Of a stretch of DNA of 64,000 bases, positions 63,691-64,000 are shown piece after piece. Source of the DNA: Paraglaciecola sp. (GTDB lineage Bacteria; Pseudomonadota; Gammaproteobacteria; Enterobacterales; Alteromonadaceae); the NCBI GenBank assembly GCA_009993955.1, contig JAACSL010000006.1:62001-126000 (forward strand). Direction: 5' to 3'. The position numbers and the translations under genes are program-made. Under the pieces are notes generated by a model that ran no database searches, was not told the origin of the DNA, and saw only the letters and a program-made list of their open reading frames with translations. Positions within the stretch are counted from its first letter, which is position 1; each line of letters begins with the position of its first letter.

Positions 63691-64000
63691 ACGAATTTGA
63701 TGCCTTTGGCGCACAGCCAACAGACCTGACAATCGCCAATGAGACGCTGGTTATCTCACCGATTCGCGTCGGTGAGATTCCCAAAATCCTGTCGGCAATC
63801 AAGCCGTTCAGTGAACAGTTGATGGCAGATCAGATCGATTGGCTGGGAATCATCACCCAACACGGCGACAGCCTGTTGGCGGCAATCGCGATTGCTGCCC
63901 GTAAACCGCAAGACTGGGTAGAGGCATTGTCGTTGGACGATGCCATCACTCTTGCCACGGCACTGTTTGAGGTGAATGCCGATTTTTTCGTGCAACGGGT
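63687..64000 (+). CDS. Phage tail assembly protein (DUF6631-like), 3' end beyond window
   Basis: At least 104 residues (MNEFDAFGAQPTDLTIANET). The pattern of alternating helices with IAIAARKPQDWVEALSLDD is like proteins located after tail tube genes that act as tail assembly chaperones. The gene runs off the right edge. Confidence 0.75.
   Translation, partial: MNEFDAFGAQPTDLTIANETLVISPIRVGEIPKILSAIKPFSEQLMADQIDWLGIITQHGDSLLAAIAIAARKPQDWVEALSLDDAITLATALFEVNADFFVQR

Overview
The window looks like a gammaproteobacterial chromosome, most likely a marine Alteromonadales-type organism (Shewanella/Rheinheimera-like). This is inferred from the ycjX-ycjF pair, a complete phenylalanine/tyrosine catabolic cluster under a TyrR-type regulator, and a short bacterial SRP RNA. 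The host part is moderately AT-leaning. The 18-25 kb part is clearly more AT-rich and the 39-64 kb part is more GC-rich, which fits acquired DNA. No tool was run, so the genus is not established.

Layout. 1-18 kb is core chromosome: ycjX (5' cut) and ycjF; phhA, tyrR, hppD, hmgA, a fumarylacetoacetase and maiA, which together take Phe to Tyr to homogentisate to fumarate and acetoacetate; an Lrp-type regulator next to a leucine/valine dehydrogenase; the SRP RNA gene ffs; a glutamate-synthase-like oxidoreductase, an SOS peptidase (YedK/HMCES type), rlmE, a TrmH-type methyltransferase, an Fe-S serine dehydratase and an Ldh-family dehydrogenase. TyrR boxes lie before both phhA and tyrR.

18.2-33 kb is a genomic island. 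It starts at a 23-base copy of the 3' end of a tmRNA gene (ssrA, minus strand), followed by a frameshifted tyrosine integrase, an IS3-type relic, an ABC ATPase with a giant permease/M1-aminopeptidase fusion and a TPR-like partner, and a decaying type I restriction system (hsdR frameshifted, hsdS half length, hsdM intact) that also carries a Fic gene. An imperfect ~88 bp direct repeat with a hairpin lies at 18.1 and 32.8 kb. The body of ssrA is not in the window.

33-39 kb holds an AlpA-like HTH gene, a HipB/HipA toxin-antitoxin pair with four regularly spaced operator palindromes, a uracil-DNA glycosylase, and an AraC regulator divergent from a group of small proteins (AhpD-like, Gly-rich exported, YHS-domain, DUF4383), then a GNAT.

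39.2 kb to the right edge is a prophage-like element. It begins with a coupled serine-recombinase operon next to a perfect 16-bp inverted repeat. A regulatory block follows (XRE, ImmA/IrrE, an HNH-like protein, and two divergent genes of unknown function). After that come an early replication operon (HTH, P-loop ATPase, helicase, nuclease, primase/ATPase, RuvC), a ParB-methyltransferase fusion, a minus-strand cargo of RloA/RloB-type defence genes, and lambda-like morphogenesis genes. The prophage looks defective: the large terminase stops after about 76 codons and runs directly into the head-decoration gene, so the rest of terL, the connector, portal and protease genes are missing. The primase gene is also frameshifted. 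A dense set of short inverted and direct repeats at 53.93-54.15 kb is a candidate replication origin or control region.
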